DNA of 64,000 nt, from positions 496,001 to 560,000 of the forward strand of contig CAWBXV010000006.1 of assembly GCA_963792875.1 (NCBI GenBank), in the 5' to 3' direction. Shown piece by piece: positions 19,048 to 26,945 of the stretch (position 1 is the first letter of the stretch; each line of letters begins with the position of its first letter). A program made the position numbers and the translations under genes. The notes beneath the pieces are model-generated. The model worked only from the letters and a program-made list of their open reading frames with translations. It did not search any database and was not told the origin of the DNA. This stretch comes from JAHEGP01 sp963792875. GTDB lineage: Bacteria > Pseudomonadota > Gammaproteobacteria > Pseudomonadales > JAHEGP01.

Positions 19048-19127
19048 CGATGGCATGCCCGGGGGCGTGGCTTGGCGTCGGCGCTATGCTATCGTGGGCC
19101 TTTTGGCGGCATTGCCATGGGGGGCGC

Positions 19128-19802
19128 GTGTCGGCGACCATAGAGATTGCCTGTTTCAGCGACGTGCTGTGCGCCTGGGCGTACGTCGCGCAGGTGCGCC
19201 TGGACAAGCTGCGCGGCGCCTGGGGCGAGCAGATCCGCATCAGTCACCACTATATCAACCTGTTTGGCGACACGGCGACGCGGATCGGTGCCGGTTGGGC
19301 GGAGCGCGGTGGTTATGCGGCTTTCGGGCAGCATGTGGTGGACGTCTGTGCGCAGTTCCCCCAGGTGCGGGTCAGTCCGGATGTGTGGCTGCAGTGCCGG
19401 CCCTGTACCTCCGGCAATGCCCATCTGCTGCTCAAGGCGGCGCAGCTGCTGGAGCAGGATGGCCGGGTGCTGCCGGGCGCGGCGGCGCAGCTGGCCTGGG
19501 CATTGCGGCTGGCATTTTTTCGCGATGCCCGCGACATTGCCGACATGGCGGTCGCCCTGGAGGTCGCGGCGCTCGGCGGCCTGGACACCGGCCGGCTCGA
19601 GGCGCTGTGCCGCAGCGGTGCGGCGATGGCCGCGCTGCTGCGCGATCAGGCCCTCAAGGAGCAATACCAGATTGTCGGCAGCCCCACCTACGTGCTCAAC
19701 GACGGTCGCCAGAAGCTGTTCGGCAACGTCGGCTACCGCATTCTCGATGCCAACGTCAGGGAATTGCTCGAGCGCCCGGAGACCGGCGCCAGCTGGTGTT
19801 AG
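19128..19802 (+). CDS. DsbA-fold oxidoreductase/isomerase family protein
   Basis: The product is about 224 aa. It begins with IEIACFSDVLCAWAYVAQ, the first strand and helix of the DsbA-like thioredoxin fold seen in FrnE and 2-hydroxychromene-2-carboxylate isomerase proteins. The usual CPWC is reduced to a single Cys (LCAWAY), so a dithiol redox cycle at this site is unlikely; a glutathione-type or isomerase role is possible. The C-terminal part has the cis-Pro loop IVGSPTYVLNDGRQKLFGNVGY. The GTG at 19128 was chosen because the fold starts directly after it; ATG 19086 is an in-frame alternative that adds 14 residues. Exact substrate unknown. Confidence 0.75.
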   Translation: MSATIEIACFSDVLCAWAYVAQVRLDKLRGAWGEQIRISHHYINLFGDTATRIGAGWAERGGYAAFGQHVVDVCAQFPQVRVSPDVWLQCRPCTSGNAHLLLKAAQLLEQDGRVLPGAAAQLAWALRLAFFRDARDIADMAVALEVAALGGLDTGRLEALCRSGAAMAALLRDQALKEQYQIVGSPTYVLNDGRQKLFGNVGYRILDANVRELLERPETGASWC

Positions 19803-19814
19803 CTGGCGGGCTGG

Positions 19815-20698
19815 TCAGCGGGCCGGCACCGCCGGGTCGCGCTTGCGGAACAGGTAGAACACCCGGTAGTCGCCGCTGCGCCCACCCTGCCACAGCAGCT
19901 CCCAGTCCCGGGCCGGGGCCAGCCCCAGTTGGCCCTCCCGCAGCAGGCGCAGCTCGCAGTCGGCCAGGGTGCCGTCGCCGCTCTGCTCGGTGTCGATCAG
20001 CGCGATGCCGGTGCGGTATTGCAACATGCCGCGAAAGGACTCGCCGAGCTGGCGGCTGCTGATGCAGTCGAAACGGGCTGGCAGCGCCTGCTGCAGGGAC
20101 TGGAACACCCGTCGGGAGGTCAGCGTGCTGTCGATGGCGGAGGCGTAAAGCGCGTTCAGCAGGTTACCGATGGTGATGGTCCCGGCCAGCCAGCGGCAGC
20201 GCCGGCCACGCCTGCCAGAACAGCGTGGTGAGGTAAAAGCCGAACTGCTCGCGGGGGCCGAGCCCGCTGCCGAGTAAGCGGCCGAAGTTGTTGACCCCAC
20301 CACCAGTTCCGGAACAGTTCCGGCGATTGCAGATACAGCCGCGCGGGCCGGATCAGCAACCAGGGCGAGGCGGCCAGTGCGGCCACCGCCAGCGTCTGCA
20401 GAAAGGCGCGGCGCCGATACCGCGCACTCAGTGCGGGCAGCAGCAGAGTGCCTGCGCCGGCCATGCCGGGGCCCAGCAGTCCCTTGCTCATGAAGGCCAT
20501 GCCGGCGCCGACGCCCATCCAGAAGCCCCCCCGCCAGAGGCCGGCGGTCGGCCCACACCAGGCCCGCCAGAGCCACGGTATAGCCCGCAATCAGCGCGAC
20601 GTCAGTGATGATGCGGTGGAAAGCGTCCCACGTGCCGAGGCTGCAGAGAAACAGCAGGGGGGCGTACAGCCAGTGCTCGCCGTCATAGAGGCGCCCCG
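19815..20698 (-). pseudogene. Remnant of a GT39/ArnT-like glycosyltransferase
   Basis: Protein fragments resembling the membrane part of an ArnT-like (PF13231) lipid-linked glycosyltransferase run leftwards but in three different frames. They are HWLYAPLLFLCSLGTWDAF near 20690-20640, then MGVGAGMAFMSKGLLGPG near 20520-20460, ASPWLLIRPARLYLQSPELF, then a third frame NNFGRLLGSGLGPREQFGF near 20290-20235, then a return to the first frame for a soluble end (YRTGIALIDTEQS...YRVFYLFRKRD). The N-terminal catalytic region is missing, because metY ends at 20699. One shift lies in a run of seven G (plus-strand C run near 20525-20532). Truncation plus three shifts means no functional protein. Confidence 0.75.
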
Positions 20699-21976
20699 TC
20701 AACCGGCAGCGGCGGCCAGGGCCTGGTCGATGTCGGCGATGATGTCGTCGATATGCTCTATGCCCACGGAGATCCGCACCATGTCCTCCGACACGCCGGC
20801 AGTGGCCAGCTCGGCCGGATTGAGCTGGCGGTGGGTGGTGGAGGCGGGGTGGCAGGCCAGGGACTTGGCATCGCCGATATTGACCAGGCGCAGAATGAGC
20901 TGCAGCGCATCGATGAAGCGGGCGCCGGCCGCGGCGCCGCCCTCGATGCCGAAGCTGAGGATACCCGAGGCGCGCCCGCCCAGCAGCCGCTGGCAGGGCT
21001 CGTAGTATTCGCTGTCGGGCAGGCCGGCGTAGTTGACCCAGCGCACCTGGGGGTGTCGGTGCAGATGCTCGGCCACCTGCAGCGCGTTGGCGCAGTGGCG
21101 CTCCATGCGCAGGGCCAGGGTCTCCAGCCCCTGCATGATCTGAAAGGCGTTCATCGGCGACAGCGCCGCCCCGGTGTTGCGCAGCGGCACCACGCGGCAG
21201 CGCCCGATATAGGCCGCTGCGCCCAGGGCCTCGGTGTACACCACGCCGTGATAGGACGGGTCGGGCTCGTTGAGCATGGGGAAGCGCGCGCGGTGCGCGG
21301 CCCAGTCGAAGCGGCCGGAGTCGACGATGATGCCGCCGATGGTGGTGCCGTGGCCGCCGATGTACTTGGTGAGCGAGTGCACGGCGATATCGGCGCCGAG
21401 ATCGAACACGCGGCACAGCAGGGGCGTGGGGACGGTATTGTCCACGATGAGCGGCACACCGTGGCGATGGGCGATCTCGGCGATGCGCGGCAGGTCGACG
21501 ACATTGCCCGCCGGGTTGCCCAGCGATTCACAGAACACGGCGCGGGTGCGGTCGTCGATCAGCGCCTCCAGCCCGGCATGGTCGCGGCAGTCGGCAAAGC
21601 GCGCCTCGATGCCCTGGCTGGGAAAGGTGTGCGCGAACAGGTTGTAGGTGCCGCCGTAGAGCTGACTGGTGCTGACGATGTTGTCGCCGGCGCGGGTGAT
21701 GGCCTGGATGCTCGCGGTGATCGCGGCCATGCCGGACGCCATGGCCAGTGCCCCCACGCCGCCCTCCAGCGCGGTCATGCGCGCTTCCAGCACGGCATTG
21801 GTGGGGTTCATGATGCGGCTGTAGATGTTGCCCGCCACCTTGAGATTGAACAGATCCGCCCCGTGCTGGGTGTTGTCGAAGGTGTACGAGGTGGTCTGGT
21901 AGATCGGCGTCGTCGCGGCGTGCGTCGTCGGCTCGCTCTGATAGCCTGCGTGCAGCGCGATGGTCTCGGGTCTCAT
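20699..21976 (-). CDS. metY: O-acetylhomoserine (thiol)-lyase MetY
   Basis: The product is 425 aa, the usual length of MetY. It makes homocysteine (or methionine) from O-acetylhomoserine and sulfide (or methanethiol), using PLP. The Cys/Met-metabolism PLP family signature is clear: the opening ETIALHAGY, the substrate region YSRIMNPTNAVLE, ALASGM-type AMASGMAA, ESLGNP, and the PLP lysine K204 in SLTKYIGGHGTT. The ATG at 21976 has AAGGAAA upstream. It is downstream of nnrS on the same strand; the next sequence on its 3' side is a dead glycosyltransferase. Confidence 0.93.
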   Translation of the reverse strand: MRPETIALHAGYQSEPTTHAATTPIYQTTSYTFDNTQHGADLFNLKVAGNIYSRIMNPTNAVLEARMTALEGGVGALAMASGMAAITASIQAITRAGDNIVSTSQLYGGTYNLFAHTFPSQGIEARFADCRDHAGLEALIDDRTRAVFCESLGNPAGNVVDLPRIAEIAHRHGVPLIVDNTVPTPLLCRVFDLGADIAVHSLTKYIGGHGTTIGGIIVDSGRFDWAAHRARFPMLNEPDPSYHGVVYTEALGAAAYIGRCRVVPLRNTGAALSPMNAFQIMQGLETLALRMERHCANALQVAEHLHRHPQVRWVNYAGLPDSEYYEPCQRLLGGRASGILSFGIEGGAAAGARFIDALQLILRLVNIGDAKSLACHPASTTHRQLNPAELATAGVSEDMVRISVGIEHIDDIIADIDQALAAAAG

Positions 21977-22071
21977 GCGGGTTTCCTTGTGTGGCGTGAT
22001 GGATGGTGCGGCCGTCGCCTGGTGTTGCGCTGGCGGCCACTGCGGCAAGTGTATGCGCTGGGGCGCCGCGG

Positions 22072-23250
22072 TCAACCGGTCCCGGCAGGCTGGGGCGGGC
22101 CCAGCAGAATCGGCAGATAGCGCAGGCCGAAGCACGCCAGGGCGGCGACCCAGCAGAGGCTCGCCAGGGCGAGCCACGGCGCTGCTGGCGGGTGCAGGGC
22201 GGCGGCTACGCGCAGCGCGGCGCTCGCCGTGATGCCCAGGTAGCTGGCGGTCAGCAGCGGATGGTCTGCCAGCGGGCGGTTGGTATGGCCCAGCGCGGCG
22301 CGGCTGGCCACGGCCAGCAGCAGGGTGGAGAAAGCGCCGGCGGTGAGCGCGTGCAGGCCTGCGGCGGGGTCCACCTGGCCGGCGCAGCCGAGCGCGGTCA
22401 GCAGCAGTCCCAGCGGCAGCCACAGGTAGGCGACGTGCAGAATCCACACCAGCGGGCTCGCAGCGGTGGCCAGGCCCCGCCAGCGCGCCAGCCGCAGCGC
22501 CTGCGCCAGCGCCGCCGCGACGCCGGCCGCGGCGCTGACGGGCGCGTCCGGGTCGATCAGAAAGAGCACGGCAAAGGTCAGCGTCGCCGCCGTCGCCAGG
22601 GCGTCGCAGCGGCCGTGGCCCGGCGGCAGGGCCGGCGGCGGCAGGCCCTGCGACCGCGCCCGGCGCTGCAGCCAGTTGCCGGTAAAGGCCGGCACGATGC
22701 GGCCGCCGATGAGGTTGACCAGCAGCGCGACCACGAACACCCCGCCCCACAGCGCGCGCTGGATGCCGGCGCCACCGTGCCACGTCTGCCAGTAGCAGGC
22801 GGCGTTGGCCGCGGTGAACAGCAGCAGTAAGCCGATCAGCTTGAGATTGCGCCAGTTGCGCGCCGCGATCACCTCGCGCGCCAGCAGACCACACAGCAGG
22901 GCGTCAAAGCCGAGGTCGGCGCCGGCGCCGAGCAGCAGGGCGCCGCTGCCGTCGGCGAGGGCGCTGCCGCGGGCGGCGAGCCACAAGGCGCACAGCAGCA
23001 TCAGGGGAGGGCCCGCGACGGGCGGCCGCCGGGTCCAGCTGGCGACGGCGGTGAGGCTGAAGCCGGCGATCGCGGCGCCGACGAAGCCGAACAGCATCTC
23101 GTGACCGTGCCAGACCGACGGCGCCATGGCGCCGCCCGGCATGGCGGCCCACCCGCTCCAGGCCAGCCCCCACCACGCGATGGCGCCGGCACCGAACAGA
23201 ATGGCCAGCGTGAAGCAGGGCCTGAAGGCATAGCTGAACAGGTGACGCAT
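22072..23250 (-). CDS. nnrS: NnrS family haem/copper membrane protein
   Basis: The product is 392 aa with about 12 hydrophobic segments. The conserved NnrS features are present: an N-terminal SYAFRPCFTL, the WHGHEMLFGFVGAAIAGFSLTAV segment with its metal-ligand His residues, LIGGRIVPAFT and a C-terminal HALTAGAFSTLLLAVASRAALGHT. NnrS proteins relieve nitric-oxide-related (nitrosative) stress and iron starvation caused by NO. No denitrification gene is visible nearby. It starts 39 bp after the helix-turn-helix regulator gene and runs into metY after 95 bp, so all three may be one transcript. Confidence 0.9.
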   Translation of the reverse strand: MRHLFSYAFRPCFTLAILFGAGAIAWWGLAWSGWAAMPGGAMAPSVWHGHEMLFGFVGAAIAGFSLTAVASWTRRPPVAGPPLMLLCALWLAARGSALADGSGALLLGAGADLGFDALLCGLLAREVIAARNWRNLKLIGLLLLFTAANAACYWQTWHGGAGIQRALWGGVFVVALLVNLIGGRIVPAFTGNWLQRRARSQGLPPPALPPGHGRCDALATAATLTFAVLFLIDPDAPVSAAAGVAAALAQALRLARWRGLATAASPLVWILHVAYLWLPLGLLLTALGCAGQVDPAAGLHALTAGAFSTLLLAVASRAALGHTNRPLADHPLLTASYLGITASAALRVAAALHPPAAPWLALASLCWVAALACFGLRYLPILLGPPQPAGTG

Positions 23251-23289
23251 GGGCGGGTCGTCCGGAGTGTGGCCGGCGGCCGGGCGCGG

Positions 23290-24048
23290 CTATCGCTTTC
23301 TGTCGCCGCCCTTGCTCTCGCCCGGGTCGCGATCTTTCTTCGGCGCAGTCTGCTTGTCCGGAGCTGGTTTGCGCGACATGAGGTTGAGCGTCAGGTCGGT
23401 TGCCGAATTGATGTAGTCGATAAAGTGATCGTACTCGCTATCGGAGAGTTTGCGCAGCTGATCGTGGCGCCGGTAGATATTGACGAAGCGACGTTCGCGC
23501 TCGTACTGCATGGGCAGCGTCGAGATACCCCACTGCTGCAGCAGTTGCTCGAGGTCGGGGTTGTAGGTGCGCAGAAATTTGATCACGAAGGGGACCGGGT
23601 CGTGGCGCGCGATGAGTGAGGCGATGCGCAGGATCATATCGAAGGGCAGCGTGGCGACGCCCTTCTCGACGTCTTCGAGCAGCTCGGAATCGGTCAGGCC
23701 CAGGGCCTCCGCGAGGTCGGCGACATTGATGCCGGCGACCTCGCGCGCATCGCGCAGCAGGTGACCCGCCTCGGTCATGGCCTGCAGGCGCGCCGGGTCC
23801 AGATTCTTGCGATAGGCATACTTGACCCACTTGTCACCGATGGCCAGCGGGTTGTACTTGCCCGACTTGGCCAGGTCCATGGCGCCGCTGGTGAACTGCG
23901 TGGTGAGGCCGACGATCTGATTCATGAGCGAGCGGCCCTGCTCCTCGTTCAGTAGCCTGCCCTTGCCGCCGCTGGAGGGCGGTTTGGACGGGCGCCTGCC
24001 AGACGGCTTATCGGCGGATTCATCGTCTGGGCTTCTGTCTCTTGGCAT
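23290..24048 (-). CDS. XRE-type helix-turn-helix regulator with long flanks
   Basis: The product is 252 aa. A central helix-turn-helix of the Cro/C1 type is visible (REVAGINVADLAEALGLTDSELLEDVEKG, about 100-130), preceded by a charged, disordered N-terminus (SPDDESADKPSGRRPSKPPSSGGKG) and followed by a helical region with FVIKFLRTYNPDLEQLLQQWG. The end is again charged and lysine-rich. The repressor's target is unknown. It is first in a minus-strand run with nnrS and metY, which makes nnrS a candidate target. A DnaA-box-like site lies about 60 bp upstream of its start. Confidence 0.8.
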   Translation of the reverse strand: MPRDRSPDDESADKPSGRRPSKPPSSGGKGRLLNEEQGRSLMNQIVGLTTQFTSGAMDLAKSGKYNPLAIGDKWVKYAYRKNLDPARLQAMTEAGHLLRDAREVAGINVADLAEALGLTDSELLEDVEKGVATLPFDMILRIASLIARHDPVPFVIKFLRTYNPDLEQLLQQWGISTLPMQYERERRFVNIYRRHDQLRKLSDSEYDHFIDYINSATDLTLNLMSRKPAPDKQTAPKKDRDPGESKGGDRKR

Positions 24049-24108
24049 GGCTCGAATTCCTGAAAAGGCGCAGTAATAACATCGTGAAGCGTTTCCTACT
24101 ATAGTTGT

Positions 24109-24117
24109 TTATCCACA
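24109..24117 (+). promoter_or_regulatory. Single consensus DnaA box (TTATCCACA)
   Basis: The nine bases match the strict DnaA-box consensus. There is only one copy and no origin-like cluster of boxes or AT-rich unwinding element, so this is not an origin. It lies in the divergent region between the XRE regulator and the aminotransferase gene and could give DnaA-dependent control or be chance. Confidence 0.35.
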
Positions 24118-24243
24118 GAATGAATACTCCCGCCGGGTGCGCCGCAGGCGCCGTCAGAGCGGGCGCAGCCAGGCTCGCAGCCATTGGCCTCGCCGCTGGG
24201 GGGTGATATGGTGCTGTCCCATCACGCCTTGGAGGACGCCTCG

Positions 24244-25419
24244 ATGACAGACAGTTTTTATCCGCCGCGCCGAATCCTCATGGGGCCTGGCCCCTCGGAT
24301 GTCAGCCCGCGCGTGCTGGGCGCGCTGGCGCGGCCCACGATCGGTCACCTCGACCCGGCCTTTATCGCCCTGATGGAGTCGATCAAGGAGCTGCTGCAGT
24401 ACGCATTCAAGACCGGCAATGCCCTGACGCTGCCGGTATCGGCCCCGGGTTCGGCGGGCATGGAGGCGTGCTTCGTCAACCTGATCGAGCCGGGCGACAC
24501 CGTGATCGTCTGCCGGAACGGGGTGTTTGGCGGGCGCATGAAAGAGAATGTCGAGCGCTGTGGCGCCACGGCGGTCATGGTCGAAGACCCCTGGGGCAGC
24601 ACCATCGACGTGGCGCGCGTCGGCGAGGCCATCGCCGCCAATCCCGGTGCCAAGGCGCTGGCCTTTGTGCACGCCGAGACCTCGACCGGCGCCCGGGCCG
24701 ATGCCGCCGCGCTGTGCCGGCTGGCTGCTGAGCACGGGCTGCTGAGCATCGTCGACACGGTGACCTCGCTGGGCGGCATCGAGGTCGACGTCGACGGCTG
24801 GGGCGCGGATGCGGTCTACTCCGGCACCCAGAAGTGCCTGTCCTGCGTGCCGGGTCTGTCGCCCGTGACCTTCAGCGAGCGCGCGGTCGAGGTCATACGC
24901 CGGCGCCAGCATCGGGTGCAGAGCTGGTTCCTCGACATGCAGCTGGTGATGGGTTACTGGGGGCAGGGCACCAAGCGGGCCTACCATCACACGGCGCCCA
25001 TCAACGCGCTGTATGCGCTGCACGAGGCGCTGCTGATACTGCGCGAGGAGGGCCTCGAGCAGGCCTGGCAGCGCCACCGCCGCCATCACCTGGCGCTGGT
25101 GGCCGGGCTGGAGGCCATGGGGCTGGGCCTGCCGGTCGATCCCGCCTGGCGCCTGCCGCAGCTGAACAGCGTGAGCGTGCCCGAGGGCGTCGACGAGGCG
25201 CTGGTGCGCGCCGCCCTGCTGCGCGACTACGGCCTGGAGATCGGCGCCGGCCTGGGCGCGCTGGCGGGCAAGGTCTGGCGCATCGGCCTGATGGGGCATG
25301 CCAGCAGCCGCCAGAACGTCCTGTTGTGTCTGACCGCCCTGGAGGACGTGCTCGCCGCCGCCGGTGCCGGCATCGAGCGCGGGCGGGCGCTGGCGGCGGC
25401 GCAGGCCAGCCTGGCCTGA
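24244..25419 (+). CDS. Class V aminotransferase (alanine/serine-glyoxylate type)
   Basis: The product is 391 aa. It is a fold-type I PLP enzyme of the AGT group, which moves an amino group from alanine or serine to glyoxylate. Family motifs: MGPGPSDVSPRVL at the start, VSAPGSAGMEA, VHAETSTGA, the aspartate in SIVDTVTSLGG and the PLP lysine K197 in SGTQKCLSCVPG. A substrate-side RIGLMGHAS near the end fits the family. ATG 24244 has TTGGAGG upstream; the upstream extension of the frame to 24184 is not needed. Whether alanine or serine is the natural donor cannot be read here. It is divergent from the XRE regulator. Confidence 0.88.
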   Translation: MTDSFYPPRRILMGPGPSDVSPRVLGALARPTIGHLDPAFIALMESIKELLQYAFKTGNALTLPVSAPGSAGMEACFVNLIEPGDTVIVCRNGVFGGRMKENVERCGATAVMVEDPWGSTIDVARVGEAIAANPGAKALAFVHAETSTGARADAAALCRLAAEHGLLSIVDTVTSLGGIEVDVDGWGADAVYSGTQKCLSCVPGLSPVTFSERAVEVIRRRQHRVQSWFLDMQLVMGYWGQGTKRAYHHTAPINALYALHEALLILREEGLEQAWQRHRRHHLALVAGLEAMGLGLPVDPAWRLPQLNSVSVPEGVDEALVRAALLRDYGLEIGAGLGALAGKVWRIGLMGHASSRQNVLLCLTALEDVLAAAGAGIERGRALAAAQASLA

Positions 25420-25434
25420 CGGCGGCGTCGGCCG

Positions 25435-25767
25435 GTGGTGCCGCAGGGCGAGGCGGACGCTGGCGAGCCTGGCGTCGGTGAGCGCTTTCGGGCTGAGGCC
25501 TGGCGGCGCATCGATCAGTTCTATGGCGAGCTGGCCCGGCTGGGCGAGGTGCCCCCGGCGCGGCGCTTCGCCCTGGAGGGATTTCTTGCCGCCGGCCTCT
25601 ACCTGGAGCTGGTCGAGCGCGAACTGCTGCAGCGCTGGCTGCACGACAGCCAGCGCGGCCATCTGGGCGCGGAGCTGCCGGCGCCGCCCACGTGGGCCGA
25701 CGGCGCTGGCGTCACGCTGCCGGTGCGCTGGCAGCGGGCGCCGGTCTATCCCGGCGGGAAGTCCTAG
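25435..25767 (+). CDS. Small hypothetical protein after the aminotransferase
   Basis: The product is about 110 aa and starts at GTG 25435 or 25438, 15 bp after the aminotransferase stop. It has no signal peptide or membrane helix and contains a helical stretch (RRIDQFYGELARLGEVPPARRFALEGFLAAGLYLELVERELLQRWL). I do not recognise a family. The close spacing suggests it is in the aminotransferase transcript. Its TAG stop shares the palindrome CTAG (25764-25767) with the stop of the convergent cysteine-synthase gene. Confidence 0.55.
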   Translation: MVPQGEADAGEPGVGERFRAEAWRRIDQFYGELARLGEVPPARRFALEGFLAAGLYLELVERELLQRWLHDSQRGHLGAELPAPPTWADGAGVTLPVRWQRAPVYPGGKS

Positions 25768-26766
25768 ATGATCCAGTCCGGCGCCGGCAGTCCCTGGCGC
25801 CGCAGGAAGGTGGGGTTATAGATCTTGCTGAGATAGCGGTCTCCGTAATCGCACAGGATGGTGACGATGGTGTGTCCCGGGCCGAGCTCGCGCGCCATGG
25901 CCACGGCGCCGGCGATATTGATCCCCGACGAGCCGCCCAGGCACAGCCCCTCGTGCTTGAGCAGATTGAAGACGTAGGGCAGGGCCTCGTCGTCGCGAAT
26001 CTGAAAGGCGGTGTCGACCAGCGCGCTTTTCATGTTTGCGGTAACGAAATTCACGCCGATGCCCTCCATGATGGAACTGCCCTCTGCCTTCAGTTCGCCG
26101 TGCATCACGTAGTGATAGAGGCCCGAGCCCAGCGGGTCGGCCAGGCCGATGCGGATGGCCGGATTGTGCGCCTTCAGCGCCTGGCTGACGCCGGCCAGGG
26201 TGCCGCCGGTACCCGATGAGCAGACGAAGGCGTCGATGCCGCCCTCGGTCTGGCGCCAGAATCTCCTCGCCCGTGGTCTCGCGGTGGATGCGGCAGTTGG
26301 CGGTGTTGTCGAACTGCCGCGCCCAGATGGCACCGCGTGGCTCGGTCTTTTTCAGCTTTTCGGCCAACGCGGCCGCCGTGTGGATGTAGTGCTTGGGGTC
26401 CTCGTAGCTGGTCGCCGGCACCACCCGCAGGTCGGCCCCGTACAGGTCCAGCAGGTCCTGCTTCTCCTTGCTCTGGGTCTCGGGGATGACCACCACGCAG
26501 CGGTAGCCCAGGGCGTTGGCCAGCAGGGTCAGGCCGATGCCGGTGTTGCCCGCCGTACCCTCCACGATGACGCCGCCCGCTTCGAGTTCGCCGCGGCGCT
26601 CGGCATCTCTGATGATGCCCAGCGCCGTGCGGTCCTTGACTGAGCCGCCGGGGTTGGCGAACTCGGCCTTGCCGTAGATGTCGCAGCCCGTTGCCTCGGA
26701 GGCCTCGCGCAGGAAAACCAGGGGGGTGTTGCCGATGAGGTCGGGCAGCATCAGCTTCTGGGGCAT
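25764..26766 (-). pseudogene. Cysteine synthase family protein, one frameshift
   Basis: The two halves lie in two frames. The first (from ATG 26766) holds LIGNTPLVFLREASEATGC, the PLP lysine in NPGGSVKDRTA, and EGTAGNTGIGL. The second continues from RQTEGGIDAFVCSSGTGGTLAG to the end at 25764 with CLGGSSGINIAG. The family reads ...EEIWRQT..., and the sequence becomes continuous if one base (the C in ATTCTGG near 26258) is removed. Joined, the length (about 333 aa) and all motifs fit O-acetylserine sulfhydrylase-like enzymes (CysK-type, EGTAGNTGI branch). It is therefore either a recent pseudogene or a base-call error. An alternative start is ATG 26799. Confidence 0.85.
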
Positions 26767-26884
26767 GGCTTGGGGTACCTCGATTCCGTGAGCGCCCATG
26801 GTAGTGTCCCGGTGGCGAACAGGCAACGCCCGGGCGGCGGGGGACCGTGGCTGGCGGGTGGTGCGCCCGGCGGGCGCGGCCGCT

Positions 26885-26912
26885 TTGAACGCAGTGCCGG
26901 TTTTGCTATAAT
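26885..26912 (+). promoter_or_regulatory. Strong sigma-70-like promoter of ygiQ
   Basis: TTGAAC (26885-26890) and a perfect TATAAT (26907-26912) are 16 bases apart, with TGC directly before the -10 (extended -10). Transcription would start near 26919, giving a leader of about 27 nt that includes a T6 run. Confidence 0.7.
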
Positions 26913-26945
26913 CGACGACTTTTTTCCCACTGTCGGTCCGGTTCT

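Noticed and set aside
24109..24117. Replication origin at the DnaA box
   Set aside because: Only one box, and no AT-rich unwinding region, dnaA, dnaN or gyrB nearby.
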